Positions 1 through 12,550 of a stretch of 64,000 nt of DNA are shown piece after piece. The stretch's first letter is position 1; each line of letters begins with the position of its first letter. A model generated the notes under the pieces. The model did no database searches, was not told the DNA's origin, and saw only the letters and a program-made list of their open reading frames with translations. This stretch comes from Wolfiporia cocos. Lineage: Eukaryota > Basidiomycota > Agaricomycetes > Polyporales > Phaeolaceae. Made by a program: the position numbers and the translations under genes. The DNA lies in NCBI GenBank assembly GCA_029448655.1, contig JACCLO010000013.1, positions 2,294,001 to 2,358,000 of the forward strand, given 5' to 3'.

Positions 1-1277
1 CTAATTTCTGTACTAATATCCGATTACATCGACGGGGAAAGGGTCTTGGCGCATTCTCGTATTCTCTGCGGACAATGTACGGCATTTTGACAGCAGCTGA
101 AAAGGCCCGCTGCGCTGTATACACATATCGATAGAGGCAAAATATCATCATACAGTCGAAAGCGTGCAGTCTGGGCGGCGGAGCGCACAAGCCCTTCTGT
201 ACGGAATCCCATGTAATTGAATGATAAAACATCCATTTGATGATATGTATTTAACAAAGTCATTGAAAGCCATGTAACCGTAAATCCAGGGGACGGAGGA
301 CAGACGGTGTGCAACAGCGCTGTTGCAGAGGCGCCGACCCGACGCGCCGGGCCCGCCTTCACGTGATGCGCGGGGTTTCAGATCTACGCAAACGGGTTGG
401 GAGATTAACGTTCGGGAGATTAACGTTCTTGAAGCACAAGGTCGGGCAGGATCAAATCACCGCTGAGCCATGTACGCAAACTGCCTTCGGGTTTAACAGA
501 GACTATGCCAACGAAGTACGTATTTTACCATTGTAATTCAGCTTCGTTTCACGTTTAATGATTCTAGTCTGTGACACCATGGTGGGAAGCTCCACGAATA
601 CTGCTGTAGCCAAGCTCCACACTCGCCATCACAGGCCCCTCATTGCAAGGGTATGGAGTGTGTGTCGTTGACGAGATACTTGTGATCAGGCACCCACTCT
701 ACTCCAAGACTCCGCCCGTCCTCCCCCGTTTTTCCTTTGAGTAGCGCGGGTCCTCGGCGCACTAAAGCTAAAGGTCTGCGAGCAGCAATTACACAACTTC
801 CGCGTGGGCCTCGAAAAGACCACCGCGGGATCGGTAGGACATCTTCTCCCCTACTTCACACCTTACAGGAATGCCAAAAGGCAGGATGTTTAGACGGAGT
901 AGTGGGCCCAGGTAAGAAAACCCGAGGCGCGCGTTGTTCGAGGCCGAGACCAGCACTGACAAAAGAGAAATGGAAGTTTTTCCAGCAATATGGAAAACGC
1001 GGACACCAGTTGCTCGCGAAGTAAGGCGTTAAGCTCTCAGGTCGCCAAGAACGCACCACAACGTAACGGGAATGAGCCCACCTAGTTTGACAACCGGACC
1101 ACGCCGAATTCTCTACGTATGAGCTCATGAATCATCGTGCTACACCCTCGCTTCCTAATAGTAAGGTTCCGTACAAACAAGACCGAAGACGGTCCACTAC
1201 TGCAATCCTCCTGCGCTACTCTCGTCTTGTCTAATCCAAGACATCGATAATCAACTGCTCGGCGATCCATAGGCACA
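1..1277. other. No recognisable gene
   Basis: Several short open frames are present (for example 737-1024 plus and 1082-1369 minus), but none has a recognisable domain or a convincing splice pattern. The right part is the 3' flank of the Ubc13 gene. Confidence 0.4.
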
Positions 1278-2684
1278 CTATGCGCTAGCATACTTCTCCG
1301 TCCATTCGCGACTGACGCGCTGCGCATCGCGCTCATCCTCTTTGTAGTGCTTCGCAACGTCCGTTGCAAGAGGATCGTCCGGGTTCGGCGAGCTCAGTAG
1401 GGCTTGGATTGACAACAGGACTGTGCGGATTTGTAGAGCGGGAGACCATTTATCTGGAAGATCGGAAGGAGGACAGATATCGACATCGAGCATGCCGCAA
1501 GCACAGATTCAGTAGGTAGATATGAATGCAAGTATGTGTCGTGCAATGTCATGCGAAGTGGAGGTGAGATTAGCCGGAATGCCATCGCCTGATAAGGGAA
1601 ACCACGTTTGCGTACCTTTCAGGATGTCCAAACAAATCCGGCCGAGCTTATCTGGGTACACAGCGACTGGTGTTAGCATTACTGTCGGGACAATACATGC
1701 AGCGAGTGGATTGACAGCTGACGATGGCATGCGTGATGTCCTGACATCCATGCACATGCGCATGTCAAGATGGCAAGGCTAGGAGCATACGATCGCTCAT
1801 CCGTCGCCGATCCACCGCATAACTTATCATGCCCCCGACACGACAATGTACGTACCGATGTTGGGATGGTAGATCTTCGTTAAGAAGCGCACTTTCGGTG
1901 GCGCCATTGGATATTCTTCGGGAAGGAATAGTTCCAGCCGGAAGATACCATCTATGAACGGTCAGTCAATGAACATTGTTGTGAGCGCTGGGATAGTGGC
2001 GTTGAAAGACAAAGGGTTTGAATGTAAGAGCACCAAACTCATGAACGAGCGCCAGGAGAAAGCGGTAGAATAAGACGCTCCAGGGGTAGCGCACAGAACA
2101 GGAAGAGGACAGGGAGCTGTACAGGACCAGCAACGCAGATTCCTGAGCTTCGTGCTCTGCAAGCAGAGAAATCAAGGGAATACGGTGCGGAAGCTTGCAA
2201 TTTTCGCAACAGCTCCAGGTGTCTCATGGTTATGCGGGCATTCTCTGACATGAGATGAATGAATACGCACTGGCAAAGGGACTGCCATCCGGTCCCTGGA
2301 TGGTCACATCGAAATATCGCAGGTTGTCTTCATGCGGCGCTGCGGTAATCCCAGGCGCTGGGTCCGCAACCAGTCGTTCGGTTTCCTGAGTACGTGAATG
2401 ATGCGCAGTGCATACGAGCAGGCGGTAATTGTATCAAGGTGCGGCCAGTAGCACACGAAGTAGATATATGATCGAGCGGGCAGAACAGGAGGCAGAGCGT
2501 GTACCATATCAAGATGTCGGTTGCAGTATTGATCAAGTAAAAACAAACGATTAGCACTACAACAACTGCCGGATAGCAGGAGGAAAGCAGCGTACCTTGA
2601 TGATGCGCTATGTCGTCCGATCCCTTGGTGAGTCACAAGGACAATGGTTTCACACGAGCTTGACGTTACCTTAGGAAGAGCCAT
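1278..2684 (-). CDS. ubc13: Ubiquitin-conjugating enzyme E2 Ubc13-like
   Basis: A complete E2 gene in six exons: 2670-2684, 2596-2607, 2271-2385, 1856-1951, 1616-1651 and 1278-1453. Together they give exactly 450 nt (149 aa plus stop), the usual Ubc13 length. All introns are GT..AG and the phases join cleanly. The protein opens MALPKRIIKETERL, carries the [16 protein letters not shown] active-site segment with its single Cys, and then [20 protein letters not shown], which matches Ubc13/UBE2N. Ubc13 pairs with an Mms2/Uev partner to build K63-linked ubiquitin chains in DNA-damage tolerance (known for the family). The start ATG at 2684 gives a 5-codon first exon, followed by a 4-codon second exon. 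No defect is visible. Confidence 0.95.
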
Positions 2685-4038
2685 AGTTCTGCAGGCGAGC
2701 TAGTGAAGGGGTTACTGTTGTTCGTCGACGGTCGTGCAAGTTTCCAACGTCACTAGAGGTCGTGCCGCCAGACAAAGAGCGTATGAGACGATACAACCGG
2801 CGGAGCTCGGTACAAAAAGCTCGTTACGTTGTCGTTGCTGCCACAAGGAGTAGGTAAAAACCGAAATAAGCAGCCGGAACAGCTTGAGAACCTGAGTTGA
2901 GTGGTTGAGGAGAACGGATTACAGAGACAAAGATTACTGCGATCTCATCATAGATCTACCTTATCAGGACGGGCGCCTAGACGTCTAGCCACAGCCACCG
3001 CTCAAATACTCAAGCTGGAGTACTAGTGGCGACACTTTCTCTCAAGGACTGCGGCATCCGCTGTTGAGGAAAGGGATGCCGCGAAACCCCTGAGCACCGG
3101 AATGCTCAGCCAAGCGCTCGATAGCTCGTAGCAAACGCTGAAGCGCTGAAGGGTGACTCGACCGCTACCTACAGGCGCCTAGCGCGATCGCCAGCGCTCG
3201 TCCAGGTCATGCACTGACTTCAATATCCGCTAATACGGCGGACGTTACATATTATACCCTTTACTTTGCTCCTCGTAGACTTGGTCATCGGCTCAGAGTT
3301 ACGCATAATGACGTCGGCTCAGCCGCCACAAAGAACAGTATAATCCTCCACGCGGACACCCTCGCACAAGTCGGCGAACGCATTCCCTCGCATGTACGTT
3401 GCCCGTCTTCCTTTACTCCCAAACCGTCCTGACACGAACGTCGATAGACCGGTATAGCAAGCTGTTGAGCGATTTCATCTGCAAGATCTGCGGCGACCAT
3501 TACGCTATCCCGCCGTCGCCGACGCTGCGCGCCCCAGCCCCCACCGAACTGGCACGCCACGTACGTCGACCTCGAAAATCAGGAATGAGGTATCAACTTC
3601 GCCATGTGTTTCGTTGCATTGTCATTGTCTGGTTCCATCATTGTCGCATCTGTACTTACGCCAATTCGTGAAATCCTCCCAACTCAGTCTGGCATCTGGC
3701 GTTTTGTTCTACGGTAGTTAGGTTGCTTTTTTTATTCACGGATGTACATCTTTAAAAAACTTCCTGCTATGAGCTACTGTGAAATATCATGGACGTCTAT
3801 GACACTTAGACTTGGTTGCGGACAGGCGCTTGGACGATCGAACTTTGACTCAACTTTCATCAATACCCGCGATGTTCTGAATTATCATCCAAGGACCTTC
3901 TGCTTGACTCTACGCTAGATCTACTGGTCATACCGCTTCACTCGACTGTTCGCCGGTCGACCCACGTCATCGCCTTTACAGCCTCTCATATAGAAACCCG
4001 GGCAGGACTGCTCATTATTCTTCAGAACTACTGAGGGA
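2685..4038. other. Intergenic, unassigned
   Basis: This is the Ubc13 promoter side plus about 1 kb without a recognisable gene. A minus frame at 3285-3560 (91 codons, Arg-rich near its start) could be an exon, but no family is recognised. Confidence 0.35.
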
Positions 4039-4788
4039 TTGGGACATTCCTTGATGTCTACAAAGGGGCACTCTCTTCTTGCTTGGATATTCTTTGTGCA
4101 CCTGAGCGCAATAAACTTGTACACTCGCGGGTTCCTGCTCACCCGTCTGTCGCTCTCGGAGACCACGTCGTGTGCGGACGGCTCGTGTACTGTGCAGCCA
4201 ACGCACCAGAAAGCCATCGTCCTCATCGTGAATGCTCTACAGTTCGATTTCCTCAGCCCAGATCCTCCTAGTCCACACTCGCCATTTCACCACAATGTCC
4301 TGACGCTCCCGCGTGAGTTGGCCGCGGCCGAGCCGTCAAAGTCTCTGCTGTTCGACTCGTTCGCTGATCCTCCTACGACTACGCTGCAGCGGATCAAGGG
4401 CATCACGACAGGCTCTCTGCCTACTTTCATTGACTTGGGCTCGAATTTTGACGGCGCATCCGTGGTGGAGGACTCTCTGATCAGCCAGCTTCGAAATGCA
4501 GTCACGGTAGACACGTCCAGAATACTTGTCAGTCTTGTACTTTCAACTCCCTGGATTCTAACTGCCACTGGAAAACAAGACTTAGATTACTCGGCAACGG
4601 ATAATAAATTCGTGTCACAATGCAGCACAGTGCAGATTCTACGAATGTGGCCTGATTACTTATACGAGCAGCCCAAAGTAGTGCATGCTGAACAAAAAGG
4701 GGGTAGAATTACGTCTGACTCCTGGCCTTTTGCCTGCGAAAGTCACCCATCGCCCCTGTTTCAAACAGCGTACGTACATTCAGACTGA
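4039..4788 (+). pseudogene. N-terminal fragment of GPI ethanolamine-phosphate transferase 3 (GPI13/PIG-O-like)
   Basis: Residues about 6-155 resemble the N-terminus of fungal GPI13/PIG-O, the ER enzyme that adds ethanolamine phosphate to the third mannose of GPI anchors. There is an N-terminal membrane segment (LLAWIFFVHLSAINLYTRGF), then the start of the alkaline-phosphatase-fold domain with DPPTTTLQRIKGITTGSLPTF. The similarity stops near SQLRNA. The rest of the enzyme, normally several hundred residues with many membrane spans, is absent downstream. The usual IxDALRFDF segment reads IVNALQFDF here, so the expected metal-binding Asp is Asn. The frame ends in unrelated sequence and overlaps the tail of the convergent minus-strand membrane gene. 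I read it as a truncated, non-catalytic remnant; a short spliced gene cannot be fully excluded. Confidence 0.8.
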
Positions 4789-5960
4789 ATAGGCACATTG
4801 TCCCCACTAGCTCCGGCAGAATATGGAAAATATAAAACGTCGCCTTCGATCCCCCGCTGTTCAGTGAATCAGAAGCTGTAGACTGGAATTCAGTCGTCTT
4901 GAACTGCATTACAACGAGCCGGTAGATTGCCGGAATAGTCTATGCAGAAAAAGAACGATGTCAGAGAATATCAGGGATGCATGGAAAACGACGACTGACA
5001 GTAAGGCACGTAATTGCCAAAATAAATAGGGCCGCATTTTTGTGACGAGGGCTAATGATCAGGACATGCGTTGCAGCGGCGAACGTTGTCACCAGCAAGC
5101 CAAGCGACAGCCCGGTGCTGATGTACCTATGTTTGAACGTCACTCAGACCAAATCGCGCCTCACGGTTAGAATGACGTGCACATACCTCAGTATCTGCAC
5201 CGCGTTTGCAATGCTGTACTTAGACACAATGTTGAGGTATAGGCCGCCTGCAGCGCTGCCAAGGCCGATAGCCGTGTAGTACATGATAGTCACAATTACG
5301 CATAGCCTGCGGTACAGCTTGCGACGCTGCGGCGCGTCCTCGTACCGGTCAGGACCGGATACAATCTGAAGTGACGATGCTGTCTGATTCTTCGGGGTGA
5401 TGCCGCCCGTAACTGCGTCCGGTCGCAGGACCATACTGCTGCTATTATCTCTAACGCCGTCGATTGGTGAGGGCCCTCTGGTCGTGCTGACTAGAAGACA
5501 TTGCAGGAGCGCAAGGAGGGTTTGACCGATAGACATGTACCCCGCAGCATAGTTGCACTGAAGGAACACGATGATGTGTATAGATTTCTGGTCAACTGGC
5601 GTCGTCGCTTGTGATGCGCGCAGGCTGAGATCCGCTACACTGTCCGTTCGGTTTCAGCAGCAGGTCTGTGGAACATAATAGTGAACGTAAAGCGTACCGC
5701 ATTATGGCAAATGTAGCCGTTGGGAAAAGCATGATGCAGCGAGAGCGTGGAGATATCATACGGTATAAAATGAGCGGAGCAAGACAGCCATATAGTGCGG
5801 CGAAGACGCCAGACGGTGCAAGGTCATGGGAAAGTGGCAGACCGCCAACGGGCGAAGGGAAATAAAATCCAGCGGACAACAACATGGAAAGAGCGATGGC
5901 GGGCTCTATCGCGGGTGAACTATATACAGCGCGAAGCTTGATACAGAATTCGAGCTCCAT
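4709..5960 (-). CDS. Multi-spanning (probably 7-TM) fungal membrane protein
   Basis: Open frames at 5592-5960, 5144-5569, 4961-5143 and 4709-4909 lie in series on the minus strand. Each carries hydrophobic helices: AIALSMLLSAGFYF and CLAPLILY in the first; YMSIGQTLLALLQCLLV and VIVTIMYYTAIGLGSAAG in the second; two helices in the third. The last has FYIFHILPELVGTMCLFSL followed by a GAMGDFRR-like tail. The PEL-containing last helix and the G..GD[FW]R tail recall a family of fungal seven-TM integral membrane proteins of unknown function (from memory, not searched). Plausible introns separate the blocks, for example GTACGC after FAIMR and an acceptor TTCCTTCAG before CNYAAGY. Exact exon ends were not all resolved. 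The substrate or signal is unknown. Confidence 0.65.
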
Positions 5961-6579
5961 GATCCTGAGCCAGGTGAAAGTGACAAATGAGTCCGAAATT
6001 GCTATAGGGACTCGGCGTCAGCTCCAGTAAGGTAGACATAGGAATATTCCATGTAGGTAACGCTATTTTTGCGTAGATACGGGCCGAGTATATTAACGCG
6101 GAGCGGCTGCAATGGACAGCGCTCTGGTGACTGGCGGAGATGACAATTCATCGACTCTGTGTTGGTGCATAGTTCATCGTAATCGTGCTAGAGTAAGCCA
6201 CTAGCCGAGTCCTGATAACAATTGTCTGTGCACGTATTGTGGAATATGACAAGCCTATGGACAAGATGGAGACATTCAAATTTGTGACGATCCAAAGTAG
6301 CTCTCAGTGTACTCCAAGAGACGATATAAAATATGCTCTCTGCAAGTCGATTCATGCAAGAAATACGATGCATTGATGCATATGAAGAATAGGCCATGTG
6401 CCGCTTTACGGGACCGACGCCGCCGCGCGGCCAATCTCGGGGCCCGACAAGCCGAAAAAACCCTCAGTAGAGAGGACCAATGTGACAATGCATCGCTACA
6501 GACCCTGAGATAACAGTGTGCACGAGCTCGCGGATCCTACTTGGGTGCATTAACCCTCCATCAGGAATATTCCAGTCAG
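5961..6579. other. Intergenic, nothing recognised
   Basis: Only short overlapping frames are present on both strands. No domain or repeat was recognised. Confidence 0.35.
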
Positions 6580-6953
6580 TAGTGATGTGCCAGGCCGGGC
6601 CCTACACCACGGCTTGAGACAGCCCAGGGCCCGGCTTGTGCCTCAAGCCAGGCCGGGCCAAGCCGTGAGCCCCGGGCCTGAAAGCTCTAACAGATAAAAT
6701 GTCTAGTAACTATGATATAAGGATATATGTAGTAGCAGTATGCTATATTCCAATGTAGTATCTCTATATTTTTGAATCCAAGCTAGAGGATGGTCCCATG
6801 GATTAAATTCTTGGTGCTGAAGCCTGTCGCTCACTTTTGGGCGCCTATACGATACCCCATTTGGAAGGCACGCCACAGAGCACCGTGCCGGTGAAATGAT
6901 GATTTCACTCTATAATTCACTAATCCTGGAGCTCTGTGGCACCGTTACAGGTC
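6580..6953 (+). mobile_element. Truncated hAT-like non-autonomous element
   Basis: It begins with the terminal motif TAGTGATGTGCC, followed by a GC-rich block of GGCCGGGCC/CCCGGC words. It then runs in parallel with the complete 624-bp element at 39542-40165, sharing for example GGGCGCCTATACGATACCCC. Similarity fades near 6953 and no GCACATCACTA right end is found, so the 3' half is missing. No TSD can be assigned. Confidence 0.7.
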
Positions 6954-7938
6954 ATGGAGTAGCATGGTAGCAGCACTATAGCTTACTCTGAATTTTTCTG
7001 ACGGAGGCTCTGAGCGCTGGACTATACTGTGCGAGAATCGCGGTATGAACAACAGGATGGCTTACTGGTACCATCATATGGATCCTGCATAATTCGCGAG
7101 TTGATCATAAGCAGAGCAGCGCGATTTCAAAAGCGATGTTTCCGGCTGAGATGCTGATTGATGATCCTAGAGCTTTCTCGTCATTTTACGGTGGCTGCTC
7201 ATCGGCATTCCGGCCGGGAACTGCTATCCAGTGCCATCTCGAGGCCGAGTCGATCAATCGGTCGATCGATTGAAGAGCGTCAGTCTCTCAGACGGCGTTC
7301 TGTACCCATGCCGAAATCCGGGCGGTGCTGCGCCACTAGCATTATTCCCTCGCAACGAGAAAACGCGAAGCATTGCTGCTTCTTGGAGACTACTGTATCA
7401 GAATACGCACGGCACCCACATGTCGCATGAACCGTGGTAGCGGTGTACTGCGGGGTGCATCTGCTGCAGTGGCTTTGACGTTTGCTGTGTATATGAGACC
7501 AGGTTCGTGAAGCGAGTTTGGCTGATCAGGATCTATCCTCAGGGAACAAAGCTGATTCGCGCGTCAGCTACTAGCAGCAGTGCACATCTAGCTGAACGAC
7601 TCGGTATAAGCGTAGAAACCACGACGCCAACTCATGTTCGTTTAGCCACATACCTGGTGGCAAGCATATGGGATGAGATGCTTCATTTGCTTACACTTTG
7701 GTATAATTGCTCATTACTCCCCTACCTCTTCATAGGGCCTCTGACGCGCAGTAAGGCTGAAGAATACGCACGCTGGCACTTTCTCATCGCGGCGGGGGCA
7801 CACATGTTGCATGACGCCTGGTATAATCACGCTTGAAGAAAATGGGCGGTTCAAAATACAATTTGGAGATAGCGCGCCACCTTCTTCTCGTTACGGCAAA
7901 AATATACATATCATGATCAGTAGTCGCCCCGGTGAACG
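6954..7938. other. Intergenic, nothing recognised
   Basis: Short frames occur (7158-7430 and 7507-7836 plus) without recognisable domains. This is the 3' flank of the decayed NLR gene. Confidence 0.35.
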
Positions 7939-10900
7939 TCAAAGCACTGGCGTCAGATCGAGGATTGTGACGAGGCCATACCCCGAACCAGCAGCATAGT
8001 AGTTTTGATAGCAAGCATAGACGCTTCCGAAATCAATGCCATCCGCCCGTCTTGAGTAAGGAAGCCAGCAGAGCTTGCGACCAGATGACCTGTCTATCAC
8101 CCATCCCTCGTCTTCGTAGAATCTTGGCTTGCGCTCAGCCACTGAGCGCCAGTCGCCTTCCACAAGGTCCTCACGCTCCCCGGTGGTGCAGCTCCATACC
8201 GCACAGCTTGTCCCTTCGGAAGATTTGGCATATATTTGCGAGCCATCCCTAGAGAACTGGAGCAGCAGGGTTGTGTGCATCTACGCCATTTAAGATTGTG
8301 CTCAATCTCCATGACGAGATTCAGATCTTCTAGAGACCATAGTCCGATGTGGGTCGAACAACCCGTCGCTAGTATCCGGCAGTCAGAAGAGAAAGCGGCA
8401 CAACGCACAACACCGCGAGTCCAGCGCGCTGTCCGATATGCCTCCATTTGACCTATGCGCGTTGCACGGAGCTCGTCATTGTTGCTATGAGAGGTGACTG
8501 CATTCGCACAACAGACATGCGGTGTCGGGCGTATGAGGGTATGTTTCATGACTTTGCTGATGGCAAACTCGCGATCGTTATATGCTGCAAACAGGTGCGA
8601 TCCATCCTCCGTAAAAGCTACACAAGAAACTTGAAGAAATGAGTTATCCAATTCCAGGCCAGGCTTCACATTCTTGAAGTCCCAAGTGCGGACGGTGCAG
8701 TCATAACCGCCTGTCACCAGCTTGGACCCATCGCACGTGAACGCTACTGTGAAACAGCGCTCGCGGTAGGCATCAGGTATCAATACTGCTAGAGGCGTGC
8801 CAGACTGGGCATCCCATAGGCGGAACGAGAAGTCACACGATGCGGAGGCGATGTAGTCGTCCTGAGGGGAAATCGCGACATCGACCACACGGTCCCAATG
8901 TCCGTCGAGGACCTTGAGAAGCTTCCCATCACGGATATCCCAGATTCTGAGGGAGGTGTCGACGGAGCACGAGACGAGTTTCTCGCTGCGATGGAAGAAG
9001 GCGACCGCTGTCGCATCGTCGGTGTGTCCGCTGAATGTCTTCAGCAGGGCCAGAGTGGCTGGATTCCATAACCGTATCAGGCCGTCGGCAGAGGCGGTGG
9101 CAATCAGTCTTCCACTAGGGGAGTAGGCAAACGACGCAAATGGATATTGCGCTTCCCCGATGAAGGCTGAACGCACATCGTTGCCGCTTTGCACATCCCA
9201 TAGCTGAATGAGCGCCCGTCCTACGGTCGTCTCCTCCTCTGGCTGGCCGATCGCAGGGCTTTCCGTCCAAGTCATGCTGCGTTGTATGCGAGCAATAGCG
9301 GACGTAGCGAAAGTCGTTCCATCTGGCGAAAATGCCACCTGTATGGGCGCCTCAATAGGGATGCCCTCCCAGCACACTCGCTTATTCAACACCGCCTCTC
9401 CTGAAGCTACATCCCAGAGCCTCAAAACCCATCTCTCGAGACAGAGGCGATGTGTTTCCCGCCAGGTGATATGTCGAGGGAGACAACCCAGTCTTGATGA
9501 CCGTGCATAGTAGACAAGAGAATACCTGATTCGGCATCCCACGTACGCACAGTGTGGTCCCATGAGGATGAAGCGATGAAACGACCATCTGGAGAGGACC
9601 GCACACAGGCTATAGGCCCATCAAGGCTTTCGAATGTTCGAAGACAGGGACCCCAGTCCTGCAGTGGGGGCGTCAGCAGGGTTAACGCCGCTTCTTCTGC
9701 ATACAGTTGGTACAGTCGGCAAAGGGGCATCAGCGGCAAGGCAGAGCAGTATATTTGCTCTGGGCAGCCGTTGATCAGGTCGAAGTATCGCAGCACAAAG
9801 CGGTACAGGTCATACAAGATATCTGCCGAGGTCAGGTCATCATTTACCTATTGAGCGAGTCTGATCAGAAGTCTGTTACAAGTCCACGGGGGTATATACT
9901 ACAGACCTGGCACCAATCTCTTGCCTTGGTGAGAGCTTTAACAGCTACGTCGAGCTCATCGTGCAAGCTCATTGCTTCAGTCCACACAAGCAATTTCTTC
10001 GTAACGAACTGGCTCAGAACCTCGTCGAGAGAGGAGGACCTCGCTGCCATCCCCAAGCGAGTCAACCAGTGCAAACAGGCATATTTTATGTGTGGAGGCA
10101 TCTTTTCGTCCCTCTCCTTCCAAAACTCAGGGATAGAGCTTTTAGGCGCGAGTGGATCGTCGAGCTCCATGATATTCCGGTGGCACGAGGGATGAGTAAT
10201 GATCGTTTGAAGGCAAGCGAGTGCGATTTGACCGTGATGAGTGCGCGAGTCCACTGAAAGGTCCGGCACTTTTCGACGTGCCACAGTAGTGAGGAAATGG
10301 CCAAGACTGTGATGTAGCGGACGAATGAAGTCTGCACTACTGCGTGGGACAACCACGATGGATGCGATTTGTCCTAAGACTGCATTGAGATCGCGGTGGT
10401 TCATGCCGAGAATAGCTGCCGCAGTATCCACACAAACATGGCCTTGGAACAACGCCACCGTTGCAAGCACACTCTGCACCGTCTTCTTATTTGATTCGAC
10501 TAGCAGAAAATCTGGCGGGAATGCTGACGTTAAAACCTCCATGTATACCAAGCCGAGCTCCTCCGCAAGGATGCTGTCCTCTGCTAAAATCGGTTTGGCT
10601 TAGCCGCAGTAATATCAGGATTGGAGATATGGCTGGCACCGGTCTCACCTTTGGCATCGGATGGCTATGTAGAAAAGTTCACACATCGTTCAACATGATC
10701 AATAGAAACGACATACATGTGGATAATTGGTCGCGCTATGGTGGAATGCAGCGACGAAACCTCTCTAATACGTAGTGGAAACCCTTCACCTGTGATTTGG
10801 GATTGCAACGAAATAAGATATTACGAACCTGAAAGTTAACGCGCGCTTCGTCAGTCTTTTCTTTCAGGTCCAGAGGGTGCTCATCCTATAGAGATATCTT

Positions 10901-11593
10901 CAATATGTTGTGAACGGTGCCCGATGACTATTATCTCGACTGACATCGCGAATGAGATCGTTCAACTGCCTGGGCGATTGAGAGACTCAGCAAGATAGTA
11001 TATCATACATCCTCTACACCCGTACTTGTCAAACTCAGTGTAGATGTCGTCAAGGTGCGCTTTGAGAAAATCTTGCCGAGCACTACCATTTTTGATCTGG
11101 GATAGCTGGTTTGATGGCAGCCGATCTATGTTCATATTTGCTGCCATAGCTGTTACTATCACTGTGTCGATGATAATCGTGATACTCTGGAGCACTTCAG
11201 TCACGCCATCGCTGTCCTGCCGATTTTGAGTGGTACGTTGGAGAAGAATACCAAGTAACCATGATCTGGTACGCTCACCATCAAATGACGTATAATGTTG
11301 TTCACAGAACCCAGTACTTTTGCACTGCCCGTTCCGTTTGCAATGAGCCCAGTCTCCGTGAAACGCCGAATCCGACCAGATGCATCTTCAATACGTCGTT
11401 GCACCTCCTGAATCCGCAGAGTACTTGTGAAACGCGGCAGAGGGCATTCACCTCTGGTAGCGTCTGAAGTGTTATCGGAGCTGTAGGAAGGGGGATGTAG
11501 CATGATAGCAGGCAAGGCGCGGCTCGGATAATATACGTTGTCACTTTGAAGACAATGCACAAGCTGAAAGAGGCTATAGGTATGGGCGCACAC
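7939..11593 (-). pseudogene. Decayed NOD-like receptor: helical N-terminus and WD40 repeats, NACHT NTPase core missing
   Basis: It is a paralogue of the NLR at 13925-18450. N-terminal helical pieces lie at 11201-11593 and 10962-11204. The second half of the NTPase module lies at 9865-10551 (from GLVYMEVL to KARDWCQ). WD40 repeats follow at 9422-9817, 8097-9563 and 7939-8280, several ending in the typical [ILV]R[LT]W. Only about 400 bp separate the N-terminal pieces from the second half, and no Walker A or Walker B is found there, so the P-loop region appears deleted. Two frame breaks interrupt the WD40 half, near 9440 (after HIASVSRD) and near 8275. The intron between the NACHT tail and WD40 is kept near 9817-9895. 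Such receptors normally oligomerise through NACHT on ligand binding by the repeats; this copy cannot do so as it stands. Confidence 0.8.
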
Positions 11594-11965
11594 GTCGAAG
11601 ATTGTGAGTCGAACTGAATGACACCAACTGTACGGCGATGACGCTCAATGCAAATGCATGACGTCGGTTAGCTCGGTTTTTGTTCCGAGCTGAACGCTAG
11701 CGCTCAGCGCTCCACCTCGTGAGCTTAAGCGTTCTTATGCATCAGGCGCGGCGGAGTCCTGTAATCCAGATCTACAACGAGTCTCAAGAGTCGTGTAATA
11801 GGGCGCATCCATCCTCACGATGACATCTAAGGAGGGACTTCAGTCAATTATCTTAATCTGCCAACTGCCCTTCGCTTAAGAAATCGCAGTTGCGAGCTAG
11901 GTTTGCACGCAGATTAATCTGCTAACTGCGGCAGATTAATCTACTGTGACAATAAAATGGTACAT

Positions 11966-12052
11966 CCCGGATTCGAACCAAGGACCTTAGCGCAGATGAG
12001 AATAACAGCATCGCAGCATAATTAGCCAACTGAGCCATTGTGGCAACAGGTA
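11966..12052 (-). repeat. tRNA-like sequence, left arm
   Basis: On the minus strand it has a near-consensus A box (TGGCTCAGTTGG), a perfect B box (GGTTCGAATCC) and a T stem that can pair. The anticodon stem is weak, with a loop of about 10 nt, and the acceptor stem does not pair well. I therefore call it tRNA-derived, not a working tRNA. Confidence 0.65.
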
Positions 12053-12345
12053 CCGTTGACCAATTAAGATATATATAACGCAAATTTTACACACAATTTT
12101 CGCAAATCATCAAGGCAACTAACTGCTCGCTCCAACAAGCATAAAGAAATCAATGATAGTGGTAGCTTGATTTACCATGCTTGACCTGGAGCAACTCACC
12201 ATGGGAAAGCTGAATACACTGGAATCACAGGTCTTTAGAGGCAGATTCATTTGTATTTGTGTTATGGAAGATGTTAAACTGCGAAAATGAAGTTTACAAA
12301 ATACTCTATATATTGCTTAAAATGGGACAGACACTAGTCGCACTG

Positions 12346-12434
12346 TAGCTCAGTTGGCTAATTATGCTGCGATGCTGTTATTCTGATCTGCACTGAGGTC
12401 CTTGGTTTGAATCCGGGATGTGCCATTTTATTGT
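12346..12434 (+). repeat. tRNA-like sequence, right arm
   Basis: This is the inverted counterpart of the left-arm tRNA-like unit, with A box TAGCTCAGTTGG and B box GGTTTGAATCC. It differs by scattered substitutions and is followed by the same ATTTTATTGTCACAG tail. Confidence 0.65.
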
Positions 12435-12550
12435 CACAGTAGATTAATCTGCCGCAGTTAGCAGATTAATCTGCGTGCAAACCTAGCTTGCAACTGCGAT
12501 TTCTTAAGCGAAGGGCAGTTGGCAGATTAAGATAATTGACTGAAACTCTA

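Larger units (their letters stand above)
11832..12550. mobile_element. Foldback transposon with tRNA-like sequence in both arms
   Basis: Two inverted arms of about 200 bp (11839-12047 and 12346-12543) face each other across a spacer of about 300 bp. The outer ends read GGGACTTCAGTCAATTATC on the left and, as reverse complement, TAGAGTTTCAGTCAATTATC on the right. The 8-bp CATCTAAG flanks both sides (11824-11831 and 12551-12558), a hAT-like TSD length. The inner part of each arm is tRNA-like, with an A box TGGCTCAGTTGG and B box GGTTCGAATCC. The outer part holds repeated GCAGATTAATCTGC palindromes. No protein is encoded. Alternative: two tRNA-derived SINEs inserted head-to-head. Confidence 0.75.

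Noticed and set aside
11966..12052. A functional tRNA gene (possible GTT anticodon)
   Set aside because: The A and B boxes are good, but the anticodon loop is too long and the acceptor stem does not pair. A second inverted copy and a partial third show it belongs to a repeat.
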